The notes below the pieces were generated by a model. It did no database searches, was not told where the DNA came from, and saw nothing but the letters and a program-made list of their open reading frames with translations. A program made the translations under genes and the position numbers. This document shows positions 23,226-31,651 of a stretch of 31,799 nt of DNA, one piece after another; position 1 is the first letter of the stretch; each line of letters begins with the position of its first letter. The stretch is taken from contig CALLXS010000099.1 in the NCBI GenBank assembly GCA_937875295.1, positions 1-31,799 of the forward strand. The letters run 5' to 3'. The DNA is from an uncultured bacterium. Its GTDB lineage: Bacteria > Bacteroidota > Ignavibacteria > Kapaibacteriales > UBA2268.

Positions 23226-24782
23226 ATGTTAAACAAGATATATCCAAATTTAATAGATATTCCTCAAAATTTAATTATTGATAAATCTATAGAGCAAAAC
23301 ACTACGTTACTAAACGGAAAATTAGTTAAATTAGAAACAGATTTGCAAGACGTTATCTCCCCTATTGCAATTAAACACGGCACTGAACTAAAATCTATTA
23401 GATTAGGTAGCCACCCACTTATGAATCATCAGCAAGCAATAGAAGCCCTAAATTCTACATCAAGTGCATTTAATGGTGATACATGGAAAAATAAAAGTAG
23501 CAATTATAGAATTAAGTGTGTAAAAGAATTTTTAGATAATTTTTCGAAATTAAAAGATTCTGTAGTAAAAATGCTAATATGGGAAAATTGTAAACCTCTA
23601 CAAGAAGCTGAAAATGAATTTCAAAGAACAATAGAATATATTGAGCAAAGCATTGAAGAATATAAGAAAATTGAATCTCAAACAAATATCCAAAATTATT
23701 CTGGATTTTCTGGGAAAATATTAAATACACCGATAGGCATTGTAATTTCAATGGGACCAAGTAATTACCCAATTTATGAATCATATTCACTTTGCATCCC
23801 AGCTTTATTAATTGGTAATACTGTTCTTATGAAAATCCCTCGTTATGGTTCATTGCTTCATAATCAAATTATTGAATTATTGCAAAGCTCATTCCCAAAG
23901 GGTGTAATAAATGTAATTTATGGAAAAAACGAAGATACAATTAATCCAATTATGCAAACTGGCGAAATCGATATGCTTGCATATATGGGAAGTAATATGT
24001 TCGTCGAACCACTAATTTTAAGCCATCCTAAACCATATCGGATTAAAAAATTATTAGGTCTCGATGCCAAAAACCCTGCTATTGTTTTAAAAGATTGTGA
24101 TCTTGATTATATAGTTAAAGAAATTGTTCTTGGAGCTTTAGCATTTAATGGGCAAAGATGTGCGGCTATTAAAATAATTTTTGCACATTCAAAGATTTAT
24201 GATAAATTAGTAGAAGAAATCAAAAATGAAATTGAAAAGCAAATTATCGGTATGCCGTGGACTGAAGATGTGAGAATCACACCAATTTTTGATAAAAATA
24301 GAATCTTATACCTTAAGACTTTATTTGAAGATGCAATGAATAAAGGTGCTATAAATAATACTACAGATGGTGGTAAAATAAATCATACATTCTTTTACCC
24401 TACTTTATTATCTAATGTAAATAGCAGCATGAGGATTTATACAGAAGAGCAATTCGGTCCAATTGTACCAATTGTGCGTTTTGACGATATTAAAGAGCCG
24501 TTAGAGTATGTTCAAAATTCTGAGTTTGGTCAGCAAATTAGCATTTTCGGAAATAATTCAAAAGAAATATCAAAATTAGCATCATTTCTACAGTATCAAT
24601 GCGGAAGAGTAAATATAAATACTAAATGCCAAAGAGGTCCTGACATATTCCCATTCACAGGTAAGAAAAGCTCCGGAATGGGAGAATTATCTATTAATAG
24701 TACTCTAAAGGAATTTATTGCCCATTCTGTAGTAGCTGGTAAAGAAAATGATATAACTCTATCAACACTTGAACGTATTTAA
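23226..24782 (+). CDS. Aldehyde dehydrogenase, GapN-like, with altered general-base motif
   Basis: NAD(P)-dependent aldehyde dehydrogenase fold. GPSNYP gives the oxyanion asparagine N180, and FNGQRCAAIK carries the nucleophile C312. The EEQFGPIVP segment and the C-terminal CQRGPDIFPFTGKKSSGMGE follow. The QRGxDxFPFxGxKxSGxG pattern is what I know from non-phosphorylating glyceraldehyde-3-phosphate dehydrogenase (GapN), so that is the closest assignment. The usual ELGGK general-base motif is replaced by LLGLDAKNP (276-284). The position of the catalytic Glu, 34 residues before the Cys, is G278, and an Asp lies two residues later. It is first in an operon with a Nudix protein (24 bases) and an exported protein. 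The substrate is uncertain. Confidence 0.8.
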   Translation: MLNKIYPNLIDIPQNLIIDKSIEQNTTLLNGKLVKLETDLQDVISPIAIKHGTELKSIRLGSHPLMNHQQAIEALNSTSSAFNGDTWKNKSSNYRIKCVKEFLDNFSKLKDSVVKMLIWENCKPLQEAENEFQRTIEYIEQSIEEYKKIESQTNIQNYSGFSGKILNTPIGIVISMGPSNYPIYESYSLCIPALLIGNTVLMKIPRYGSLLHNQIIELLQSSFPKGVINVIYGKNEDTINPIMQTGEIDMLAYMGSNMFVEPLILSHPKPYRIKKLLGLDAKNPAIVLKDCDLDYIVKEIVLGALAFNGQRCAAIKIIFAHSKIYDKLVEEIKNEIEKQIIGMPWTEDVRITPIFDKNRILYLKTLFEDAMNKGAINNTTDGGKINHTFFYPTLLSNVNSSMRIYTEEQFGPIVPIVRFDDIKEPLEYVQNSEFGQQISIFGNNSKEISKLASFLQYQCGRVNINTKCQRGPDIFPFTGKKSSGMGELSINSTLKEFIAHSVVAGKENDITLSTLERI

Positions 24783-24806
24783 TTAAATAAAAAAAATCTT
24801 TTTAAA

Positions 24807-25364
24807 TTGGATAATAAAGTTAATAAATATAAAACGGTTGATTCAAGTCTAATTCACGAAAATCCCTATTGGAAATATAGTAATGATAAATATATATTAC
24901 CTAATGGGAGAGAAGGTGATTACTTTTATGTAAATTCACGAGGTTCTGTTGTAATTATACCGCAAATTAGCGAAAATAAGTTTTTGCTTACTAAACAATA
25001 TAGATATTTAAATAAAAAAATTAGCATCGAATTTCCCGGAGGTGGGTGCCAGCAGGGAATTTCTGAAATTGAAAATGCAAAGATTGAACTTGCTCAAGAA
25101 GTTGGCTATAAAAGCAATAATTTAAATTTCATAGGGGGATTTAATCCCTGCAACGGAATGACGAATGAAATTTGTAGCGTATACTTAGCAAAAGAATTAG
25201 AACCATTTAAATTAAAAGAAGATGAAAGCGAAGAAATTGAAATCGTTGAATTTTCTGAAGAGCAAATTATTGATTCAATAAAAGATAATTCACTCTGGGA
25301 TGGCATGTCCCTTGCAGCATGGATTTTATATAAAACTAAAAAATTTGATTATAAAATAATATAA
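24807..25364 (+). CDS. Nudix hydrolase family protein with degenerate Nudix box
   Basis: ADP-ribose pyrophosphatase-like Nudix fold: VNSRGSVVIIPQ, TKQYRYLNKKISIEFPGGG and the following helix all fit. The Nudix box (79-101) departs from GX5EX7REUXEEXGU in three places: Ile at 85 for Glu, Ile at 93 for Arg, and Gln at 97 for Glu. E94 and E98 of the metal site remain, so weak or altered activity is possible. The start is TTG at 24807, because no ATG precedes the conserved part. The gene follows the GapN-like gene by 24 bases and precedes the exported protein by 14, which places it in the middle of an operon. The 185-residue length is normal. Confidence 0.8.
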   Translation: MDNKVNKYKTVDSSLIHENPYWKYSNDKYILPNGREGDYFYVNSRGSVVIIPQISENKFLLTKQYRYLNKKISIEFPGGGCQQGISEIENAKIELAQEVGYKSNNLNFIGGFNPCNGMTNEICSVYLAKELEPFKLKEDESEEIEIVEFSEEQIIDSIKDNSLWDGMSLAAWILYKTKKFDYKII

Positions 25365-25378
25365 ATAGGATAAAATAA

Positions 25379-26374
25379 ATGATAAAGATGAGTTCATGTT
25401 TTAAAACTGCTCTATTAATTTTTGCCTTGATTGCAATTAGCACTAATAATATTTTAGCTAATAATCAAGCAGCTATTGAAAATAATCGACTCACATATAA
25501 GTTAATTTTCGATTATTCTGACAATTTCGTTTACAAATATTTTTATAATGAAAATACTGACATCAAGCGAGAATATTCAGATAAATCAAAATTTAATTTC
25601 TCAAGAAATGTGAATATTTATTTTCATTATAAATCATTTGAAATGAACAAAGCAGGATTCCAAACTATAGATGTAGTTACTGATTCCATCAGGCATACAT
25701 TAGATTCTGCAGGTAAGAAAAAATGGAATTTTTTCACAAAAGACCCTAATTGCTTTGATCATTATAATAGAGATATAGCCGTTTATAATTTAAACGTAGG
25801 TAGAGCTTATAAATATGTGATTTCACCCTATTTTGAAATTGCTGATATTGTTCCAAGTCAAGTAATGATAAATGATATTGCTCTAATTGATTCAAGCAAA
25901 TCTTCGATGAAACCAGATAAATTTATTATGTTTAGAAATGCTCTTAGCAAACCATTTATTAATCAATTTACTGATGTAAAAAAAATCGATTATCCAATTA
26001 ATCGAGTTCCAAAGGATAGCGTGTGGAAATCAAATATTGATTTTGTAATAAATGGAGTGCAATTTAATGATACTGTTGAAGTAAAATTTCTTGATGAAAG
26101 AGGTGGATTTTATATTATGGAATCTGAATTTTACATGAATAAATTTATTAAAAATCAAACTATAATTTATGGTCCTGCTCAAACAATCTCTGAGCCTACG
26201 AGTGCTAATTTAAAATGTAAATTGACTTTAACGCTTAATAGCTTAGGCACTGTAGATGAAACAGTATTAACCGCTGAAGGCACAATGTCATTCATAAATC
26301 AAGAAAATAAAGCTTTCACCGATTACATTAAGACTCAGATGCTATGGAAAGCTGATGGTAGATTTAAGTATTAA
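25379..26374 (+). CDS. Exported protein of unknown function
   Basis: I recognise no family. A signal peptide (MIKMSSCFKTALLIFALIAISTNNILA) precedes about 300 residues with alternating beta-strand-like and charged segments and few repeats. AGGA at 25367-25370, eight bases before the ATG, supports this start over the ATG at 25388. It is the last gene of the unit with the GapN-like and Nudix genes, 14 bases after the latter, and it is closed by the hairpin at 26429-26464. The protein is probably periplasmic or surface-bound. No lipobox or sorting domain is seen. Confidence 0.75.
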   Translation: MIKMSSCFKTALLIFALIAISTNNILANNQAAIENNRLTYKLIFDYSDNFVYKYFYNENTDIKREYSDKSKFNFSRNVNIYFHYKSFEMNKAGFQTIDVVTDSIRHTLDSAGKKKWNFFTKDPNCFDHYNRDIAVYNLNVGRAYKYVISPYFEIADIVPSQVMINDIALIDSSKSSMKPDKFIMFRNALSKPFINQFTDVKKIDYPINRVPKDSVWKSNIDFVINGVQFNDTVEVKFLDERGGFYIMESEFYMNKFIKNQTIIYGPAQTISEPTSANLKCKLTLTLNSLGTVDETVLTAEGTMSFINQENKAFTDYIKTQMLWKADGRFKY

Positions 26375-26428
26375 AAGCAATTTGAAAAATAATTTCAAAC
26401 TTTAAATAAATAATTAGCATTAAAATAA

Positions 26429-26464
26429 AAAAGGACGAGTAAAATGAAATCTACTCGTCCTTTT
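26429..26464. terminator. Bidirectional terminator between convergent genes
   Basis: AAAAGGACGAGTA (26429-26441) pairs perfectly with TACTCGTCCTTTT (26452-26464) around a ten-base loop. T-rich sequence follows on both strands. It serves the plus-strand operon and ahcY on the minus strand. Confidence 0.9.
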
Positions 26465-26493
26465 AATTATTTTTTAATCAACGCATTATTATT

Positions 26494-27807
26494 TTAAGTA
26501 CCTTGATTATAATCATTAATATAAGATAATTGGTCAGCAGAGAGCTTATCTAAACAAATGTTCATTGATTTTAGCTTAGTTTCAGCGATAAATTCATCTT
26601 GTTCTACTGGTAGGTCTATAACTTCAATAGGTAATTTTTCGCCAGATTTGTGAGCTTCTACTAATCTTAAATGACTCATAAATTGATTTGCAAAAGACAT
26701 ATCCATTACTTCTGATGGATGACCTTCAGCAGCAGCTAAATTAACTAATCTGCCCTGAGCTAATAAAAATATTTTATTTCCATTATTTAGAGTATATTCC
26801 TCACAATTAGGACGAATAGTGCGAACTGATTTAGATACAGCTTCTAATTCCGGAATATTAATTTCAGCATCATAATGCCCGGTATTACAAATAATTGCCC
26901 CATCTCTCATAGATTCGAAATGGTTTTTGCGAAGAATATCTTTTACTCCTGTAGCTGTTACAAAAATATCACCGACTTTAGCAGCTTCGTCCATACTCAT
27001 AGCTTCATGACCTTGCAATACAGCTTTAAGAGCAGCAGTAGCTTTGACTTCAGTAATAATAGTATTAGCTCCCATACCCTTTGCACGTAAAGCAACACCA
27101 CTTCCACAATGACCGTGTCCTGCTACTACAACATTTTTACCAGCGAGCAATACAGAAGTTGCTCTTAAAATTCCATCTAAAGTGGATTGTCCAGTGCCAA
27201 ACACATTGTCGAAGTCCCATTTTGTTTCTGCATCATTTACAGCATAAACAGGATAAAATAAATTTCCAGCAGCTGAACGTGAGCGAAGACGGTGAATACC
27301 AGTAGTAGTTTCTTCTGTGCCTCCAATTATATAATTTTTGGCAAGATCAACATAATTTTCATGGACTGTATTTATTAAATCACAACCATCATCTAAAGTG
27401 AGGTGTGGTTTGAAATCAATTGTTCTATCTATGCACCAATAGAAATCTTCGTGATTACCATACCAAGCATAAATTGAAATTCCGTCAGCAGCGAGAGCTG
27501 AAGCTACAGCATCGTTTGTAGAAAGAGGATTACAACCACTCCAAGATATTTCTGCTCCGGCATCAGCAAAAGTGCGGATAAGCACAGCAGTTTCTTTTGT
27601 TACGTGTAGACATCCAGCGATTTTATAGCCTTTAAATGGTTTAGTTTTTTTATATTTTTCTCTTAAAATAGCTAAAACGGGCATTCTTGATTCAGCCCAA
27701 TCAATTAACATATTACCTTCTTGTGCTAGATTAATATCTCTCACACAATATTTACCCGGTACTTCGCTGAAATTTCCTTTTGCAGCTTTTGGAGGCGTAT
27801 TTGACAT
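26494..27807 (-). CDS. ahcY: Adenosylhomocysteinase, archaeal/thermophile type
   Basis: Splits S-adenosylhomocysteine into adenosine and homocysteine, keeping methyl-transfer reactions running. Substrate-site segments are clear: CLHVTKETAVL, SGCNPLSTND, DDGCDLI, GGTEETTTGIHRL, and NDAETKWDFDNVFGTGQST, which holds the essential Lys and Asp. The NAD-binding turn is AGHGHCGSG, where relatives have GYGxxGxG. The protein is 437 residues long, lacks the insertion of the eukaryotic/proteobacterial type, and ends YNQGT instead of the KPxxYRY tail. Both are marks of the short archaeal-type branch. A minus-strand TATATTTG (27893-27886) could be its -7 element. It is monocistronic and no SAH riboswitch is visible upstream. 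Confidence 0.94.
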   Translation of the reverse strand: MSNTPPKAAKGNFSEVPGKYCVRDINLAQEGNMLIDWAESRMPVLAILREKYKKTKPFKGYKIAGCLHVTKETAVLIRTFADAGAEISWSGCNPLSTNDAVASALAADGISIYAWYGNHEDFYWCIDRTIDFKPHLTLDDGCDLINTVHENYVDLAKNYIIGGTEETTTGIHRLRSRSAAGNLFYPVYAVNDAETKWDFDNVFGTGQSTLDGILRATSVLLAGKNVVVAGHGHCGSGVALRAKGMGANTIITEVKATAALKAVLQGHEAMSMDEAAKVGDIFVTATGVKDILRKNHFESMRDGAIICNTGHYDAEINIPELEAVSKSVRTIRPNCEEYTLNNGNKIFLLAQGRLVNLAAAEGHPSEVMDMSFANQFMSHLRLVEAHKSGEKLPIEVIDLPVEQDEFIAETKLKSMNICLDKLSADQLSYINDYNQGT

Positions 27808-28034
27808 ATTGAATTTTCCTAATAGTTTATTTATTATTTGATTTTAAAATTAAAATGCATCTTATTATTAATTTATGTAAGATTACAAATATACGAAAAT
27901 TATTTTATTCATATTATCGGCTAATTTATTAATTTATGTTTTTTAATTATGTATTTCTATGAATTTAAATTACTTAAACATAATATTTCAAATATAAATC
28001 TTAATAATTATTATGTAATTTACTCTTATTTTAA

Positions 28035-28042
28035 TATATTTG
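28035..28042 (+). promoter_or_regulatory. Candidate -7 element of the leucine-rich-repeat gene
   Basis: TATATTTG fits TAnnTTTG, 36 bases before the ATG. At -33 only TTATG is found, so support is partial. Confidence 0.3.
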
Positions 28043-28077
28043 AAGTCTATTAATTTTTTTATTGAAGATAAACAAAA

Positions 28078-30147
28078 ATGAAAATATATTTAATCAAAAT
28101 CATTATTTTATTACAAGTATTTAGTATTTCAATGCTGAGCGATACTTATGCTCAAACAAAACCTACTAAGCGAAAACCTACTCCTAAACCTGTTATTCGC
28201 AATACTAGCCCACGGAAAACAAGTGATCAAAGGAAAAAAGATGATGATGACAGAAGAACTATCGATCCAAATACTTTAAAAATGAAAAAACCTTTGCCAG
28301 AATCTGATTATAAAGAGGAAAATTCTCCTCGTTATATCTTCGAAAAGGAATTAGAAAAAATTAAAACAGTAAGATTAATGCAATTTGAGCCAGATGGCAC
28401 CTACGATGCTCTTCCGATGAAGCTCGATAGCGTAGAATCAATTCAAATGACTTTTACACAACTTATGTTCAATAGAATTTTATTTTTATCTGTCAAACCT
28501 ACTAATCCAAATAAACCAGATATTTGGGTAGATTTAAATTATAATGAAATTCGCGAACCTAATGAAATTATTGATACAGCACATAAATATTTTGCAATTA
28601 AAGTAAATCAAAATGTAATAAATTTTTATGGGCAAATAGATACAATCCAAGCATATTTTTTTAGTACAATCCCTCACGACATAAAAAAAGCTGTAGTGCT
28701 GAAAGGCGACGAAAAATATATATGCGATAGAATAAATACAATTGATTTTTCTTTAAGCAAATCTATAAAACATATTGACTTACAAGGCAGCAATATTGAG
28801 AAAGCGGTATTTTCGCTTAATCCTCAGCTTAGGTCAGTATATTTAGATGATAATAGGATGAAATCTATTGATTTGCGAAATTGTGCTAATCTGAAGATTT
28901 TGAGTTGCAAAAACAATCAATTACACACTATAGATCCCCGTGGATGCTTTCAACTTGAAAATTTAATTTGTAGCAATAATCAATTAAAAGATATTCCATT
29001 AAGTACTCTCAAAAATTTAAAAAATTTGGAATGCAAGAATAATAAAATTGAAAATTTAGATATTACAGGAGCAAAAGAATTGCTTTCTTTAGATTGCTCA
29101 CAGAACCAATTAAAGAGTTTAATCTTAAAAAATGATAAATTAAATTCAATTAATATCAATAATAATCAAATTACTTTTCTAAATGTGTCTGAATGCCCTG
29201 AATTACGAAGTTTAAGCATTAATAAAAATCATATTTATAAATTTTCATTTCCTAAATCGCCAAAAATTACAAATCTATCATTTGTTGAAAATCAAATGAA
29301 ATTTCTTGATTTTTCTGAATTACCTAAATTAACTCAACTCGATTGTAGTAAAAACAATTTTGACAGCCTTGATTTTACTTTTAATAACAATTTACAAAGC
29401 ATTAATTGCTCAAATAATTCTATTTCACTAATTAGATTCGCCGAAGATAATGATATCGAGTCTTTAATTGTTGCCAAAAATAAATTAGATTCATTTGATT
29501 TATCTGCTTTAGTAAATTTAAAATATTTCGATTGCTCGGATAATTCTTTAAATAATTTAAACCTATCCAATTTAAATTCTCTTGAAAATATTAATCTATC
29601 AAATAATAAATTGACTGAACTAAATTTTAGTGGAATTGAAACTTTAAAAGAAGTATATTGCTACAATAATTCATTGAAAGATTCATCAATGAAGGCATTT
29701 ATTCAATCATTAAAGAACTCTAATAACCCCAAGAATACTACAAATAGTTCAATTTACTTATTAAATAATGATTTAGCTAATGAAGGTAATGATATTTCAA
29801 CTTCATTTGATGACTTAAAAGCCCTAAATAAATGGAATATTTATTATGTAGAGACCGATTCCGACACTCTAATTAATTTAAATATATCACCAAATATTTA
29901 CTATGCCGATAACGTATTTTTAGCATATCGCGGAGAATTACCATTTGTAAGAATGAAAAGCATTTTTATTAAAATTAATGGAGTGGCTCCTCCATATAAT
30001 GTAGCAATCACAAACGACAAAAATAAAGTGATCACTCAGTATGAAAGCGCTTCTTCATTTGTAGATATAAAGAAATTGCAAAGTGGGACATATTCACTAA
30101 GAATCGCTAAAAATGGAAAAAGTAATTTTTATTATTTTCTTAAATAA
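28078..30147 (+). CDS. Secreted leucine-rich-repeat protein
   Basis: Surface or secreted binding protein of unknown partner. A signal peptide (about 1-25, ending TYAQ) is followed by a basic, Pro/Lys/Asp-rich linker (26-60) and an unfamiliar domain (about 70-225). About 15 leucine-rich repeats of 21 residues follow (about 229-545), with the pattern LxxLdCsxNxLxxLdlsxxxx. This is the 21-residue kind common in Bacteroidota surface proteins. The final 60 residues (PPYNVAITNDKNKVITQY...DIKKLQSGTYSLRIAKNGK...FYYFLK) resemble the end of a type IX secretion sorting domain, so export through that system is plausible. The gene is monocistronic, with DUF58 following after 57 bases and its own -7 candidate. 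Confidence 0.88.
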   Translation: MKIYLIKIIILLQVFSISMLSDTYAQTKPTKRKPTPKPVIRNTSPRKTSDQRKKDDDDRRTIDPNTLKMKKPLPESDYKEENSPRYIFEKELEKIKTVRLMQFEPDGTYDALPMKLDSVESIQMTFTQLMFNRILFLSVKPTNPNKPDIWVDLNYNEIREPNEIIDTAHKYFAIKVNQNVINFYGQIDTIQAYFFSTIPHDIKKAVVLKGDEKYICDRINTIDFSLSKSIKHIDLQGSNIEKAVFSLNPQLRSVYLDDNRMKSIDLRNCANLKILSCKNNQLHTIDPRGCFQLENLICSNNQLKDIPLSTLKNLKNLECKNNKIENLDITGAKELLSLDCSQNQLKSLILKNDKLNSININNNQITFLNVSECPELRSLSINKNHIYKFSFPKSPKITNLSFVENQMKFLDFSELPKLTQLDCSKNNFDSLDFTFNNNLQSINCSNNSISLIRFAEDNDIESLIVAKNKLDSFDLSALVNLKYFDCSDNSLNNLNLSNLNSLENINLSNNKLTELNFSGIETLKEVYCYNNSLKDSSMKAFIQSLKNSNNPKNTTNSSIYLLNNDLANEGNDISTSFDDLKALNKWNIYYVETDSDTLINLNISPNIYYADNVFLAYRGELPFVRMKSIFIKINGVAPPYNVAITNDKNKVITQYESASSFVDIKKLQSGTYSLRIAKNGKSNFYYFLK

Positions 30148-30157
30148 TTCTCTATCT

Positions 30158-30165
30158 TAATTTTG
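30158..30165 (+). promoter_or_regulatory. Candidate -7 element of the DUF58 gene
   Basis: TAATTTTG followed by C fits TAnnTTTG, 40 bases before the ATG, with no clear -33 partner. Confidence 0.3.
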
Positions 30166-30204
30166 CTAAATCTATTTATTTATAGAAATAACTATTAATA
30201 AAAT

Positions 30205-31068
30205 ATGGATGCTAATGATTTAATTAAAAAAGTACGAAAAATCGAGATAAAAACTAAAACTTTGTCGAGAGACCTTTTTGCTGGTGGTTATCATTCAAAT
30301 TTCAAAGGAAGAGGAATGACCTTTAGCGAAGTGCGTGAATATAATACAGGCGACGAAGTGCGGGCAATCGATTGGAACGTAACTGCAAGATATGGGAATC
30401 CATATATAAAAGTATTTGAAGAAGAAAGGGAAATATCGGTGATGTTGCTGGCTGATATTTCTTCATCTGGTAATTTCACTACAAATATTGAGACAAAGAA
30501 AGAATTAATCACTTATATTTCTGCAATTATTGCGTTTTCTGCAAGTCAAAACCAAGATAAAACCGGATTATTGCTTTTCTCTGATGAGATTGAAAAATTT
30601 CTCTTACCTAAAAAAGGCAAATCCCAAATATTAAGGATAATCAGAGATTTAATTGAGGTAAACCCAAAATCATCTAAAACAAATATATCAAAAGCTGTAG
30701 CTTATACTTTAAAAATGCTCAAAAAAAGAAGCATTGTTTTCATTTTGTCTGATTTTATGGACTCAAATTTCGATAAAGAATTAGAAATATGCTCGCGAAA
30801 ACATGATACTATTGCAATAAGAATAATTGATCCGGCTGAGAAAGAATTACCAAAAATTGGTCTAATAAATATTAAAGATGCAGAAACTGGAGAAATTAAA
30901 TTAATCGATACAAATTCGTCTGAATTAAGAAGAAAATATTCTGATGATATGAAAAAACGAACAGCTTATTTGAATGAGTTCTTTGCTAAAAATAAAATAG
31001 GATTTGTGGATATTTCCACTGATGAAGATTATGTAAAAGAGCTAATAAAATATTTCAAAAAAAAATAA
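30205..31068 (+). CDS. DUF58 domain protein
   Basis: Cytosolic protein of the DUF58 family, which has a von Willebrand factor A-like fold and normally works with a MoxR-type AAA ATPase. The family block is complete: HSNFKGRGMTFSEVREYNTG, then DEVRAIDWNVTARYGNPYIK and VFEEERE (about 30-76). The vWA-like strand MLLADISSSG carries the DxSxS metal-site pattern, and FILSDFMD follows further on. The 287-residue length and the absence of membrane segments match the short form found in moxR-DUF58-batA operons. No moxR or bat genes are next to it here. Upstream is the LRR gene, and downstream are a 168-base gap and a minus-strand gene. The exact role is not known. Confidence 0.9.
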   Translation: MDANDLIKKVRKIEIKTKTLSRDLFAGGYHSNFKGRGMTFSEVREYNTGDEVRAIDWNVTARYGNPYIKVFEEEREISVMLLADISSSGNFTTNIETKKELITYISAIIAFSASQNQDKTGLLLFSDEIEKFLLPKKGKSQILRIIRDLIEVNPKSSKTNISKAVAYTLKMLKKRSIVFILSDFMDSNFDKELEICSRKHDTIAIRIIDPAEKELPKIGLINIKDAETGEIKLIDTNSSELRRKYSDDMKKRTAYLNEFFAKNKIGFVDISTDEDYVKELIKYFKKK

Positions 31069-31097
31069 ATACTACTTATTTAAAACATCTAGAAGGC

Positions 31098-31256
31098 ATG
31101 CAATTAATTTCGTTATTTGTATATTTATCAGATGCGGAAAGATTATTTATTAGAAAAAGGAATCCAATGATAATGAAAATTAAATATTTATTCATATTAA
31201 GTTTAAAATTATTTTTAAAAAGCGTTATTATACCTATCAACCTTCCATTCTTTTAA
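31098..31256 (+). CDS. Possible small ORF (52 residues), weakly supported
   Basis: A frame with ATG at 31098 ends in TAA at 31256 and overlaps the end of the minus-strand gene by 20 bases. An internal start (ATG at 31167 or 31173, after AAAAAGGA) would give a hydrophobic peptide, MKIKYLFILSLKLFLKSVI..., that looks like a signal peptide with no mature protein. It may be the leftover start of a lost exported protein, or chance. Confidence 0.2.
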   Translation: MQLISLFVYLSDAERLFIRKRNPMIMKIKYLFILSLKLFLKSVIIPINLPFF

Positions 31257-31635
31257 TATAAGCATCTGCTATTCTGAAATTTACAGCAGAGACAAATTCC
31301 TTAGCTAATTCGGCATCTTCTTTTTTAATTTTAAAGACTAGCTCATTACCTGTAGAATTTAAAAAGCCTTTTGATGATAAAAATACATTTGTTCTAAGCT
31401 TGAAATTTGATTTAAACCAAGTTTTTTCGTAAATACAACTTACAATTTCATTAAATTTAAATTCTATTTTCTTTGGTTTTGATTTAATTACACCAATCAT
31501 CGTGTCGCGTATTTCATATTCTACAGATAAAGACTGTTCGGAAAGTGTCATCATACCGACTAAAATAGCGAACCCACCCAATTTCTCGAGAGGTTCGTCA
31601 TAAGTAAAACCTAAGTATAATTTATCGTAATTCAT
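31237..31635 (-). CDS. Small cytosolic protein of unknown function, possibly PH-like
   Basis: 132 residues with no signal peptide or membrane helix, although residues 19-30 (LGGFAILVGMMT) are hydrophobic. The alternation of short strands (SLSVEYEIR, KKIEFKFNEIVSCIYEKTWF, KLRTNVFLSSK, NELVFKIKKED) and a C-terminal helix (AELAKEFVSAVNFRIADAYIKR) fits a pleckstrin-homology-like fold of the bacterial bPH kind. This is a pattern judgement only. The ATG at 31635 is the sole good start. It is divergent from the reading frame at the window end, with 16 bases between the two starts, so they may share a control region. Confidence 0.6.
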   Translation of the reverse strand: MNYDKLYLGFTYDEPLEKLGGFAILVGMMTLSEQSLSVEYEIRDTMIGVIKSKPKKIEFKFNEIVSCIYEKTWFKSNFKLRTNVFLSSKGFLNSTGNELVFKIKKEDAELAKEFVSAVNFRIADAYIKRMEG

Positions 31636-31651
31636 TCAATATCACTTTTTT

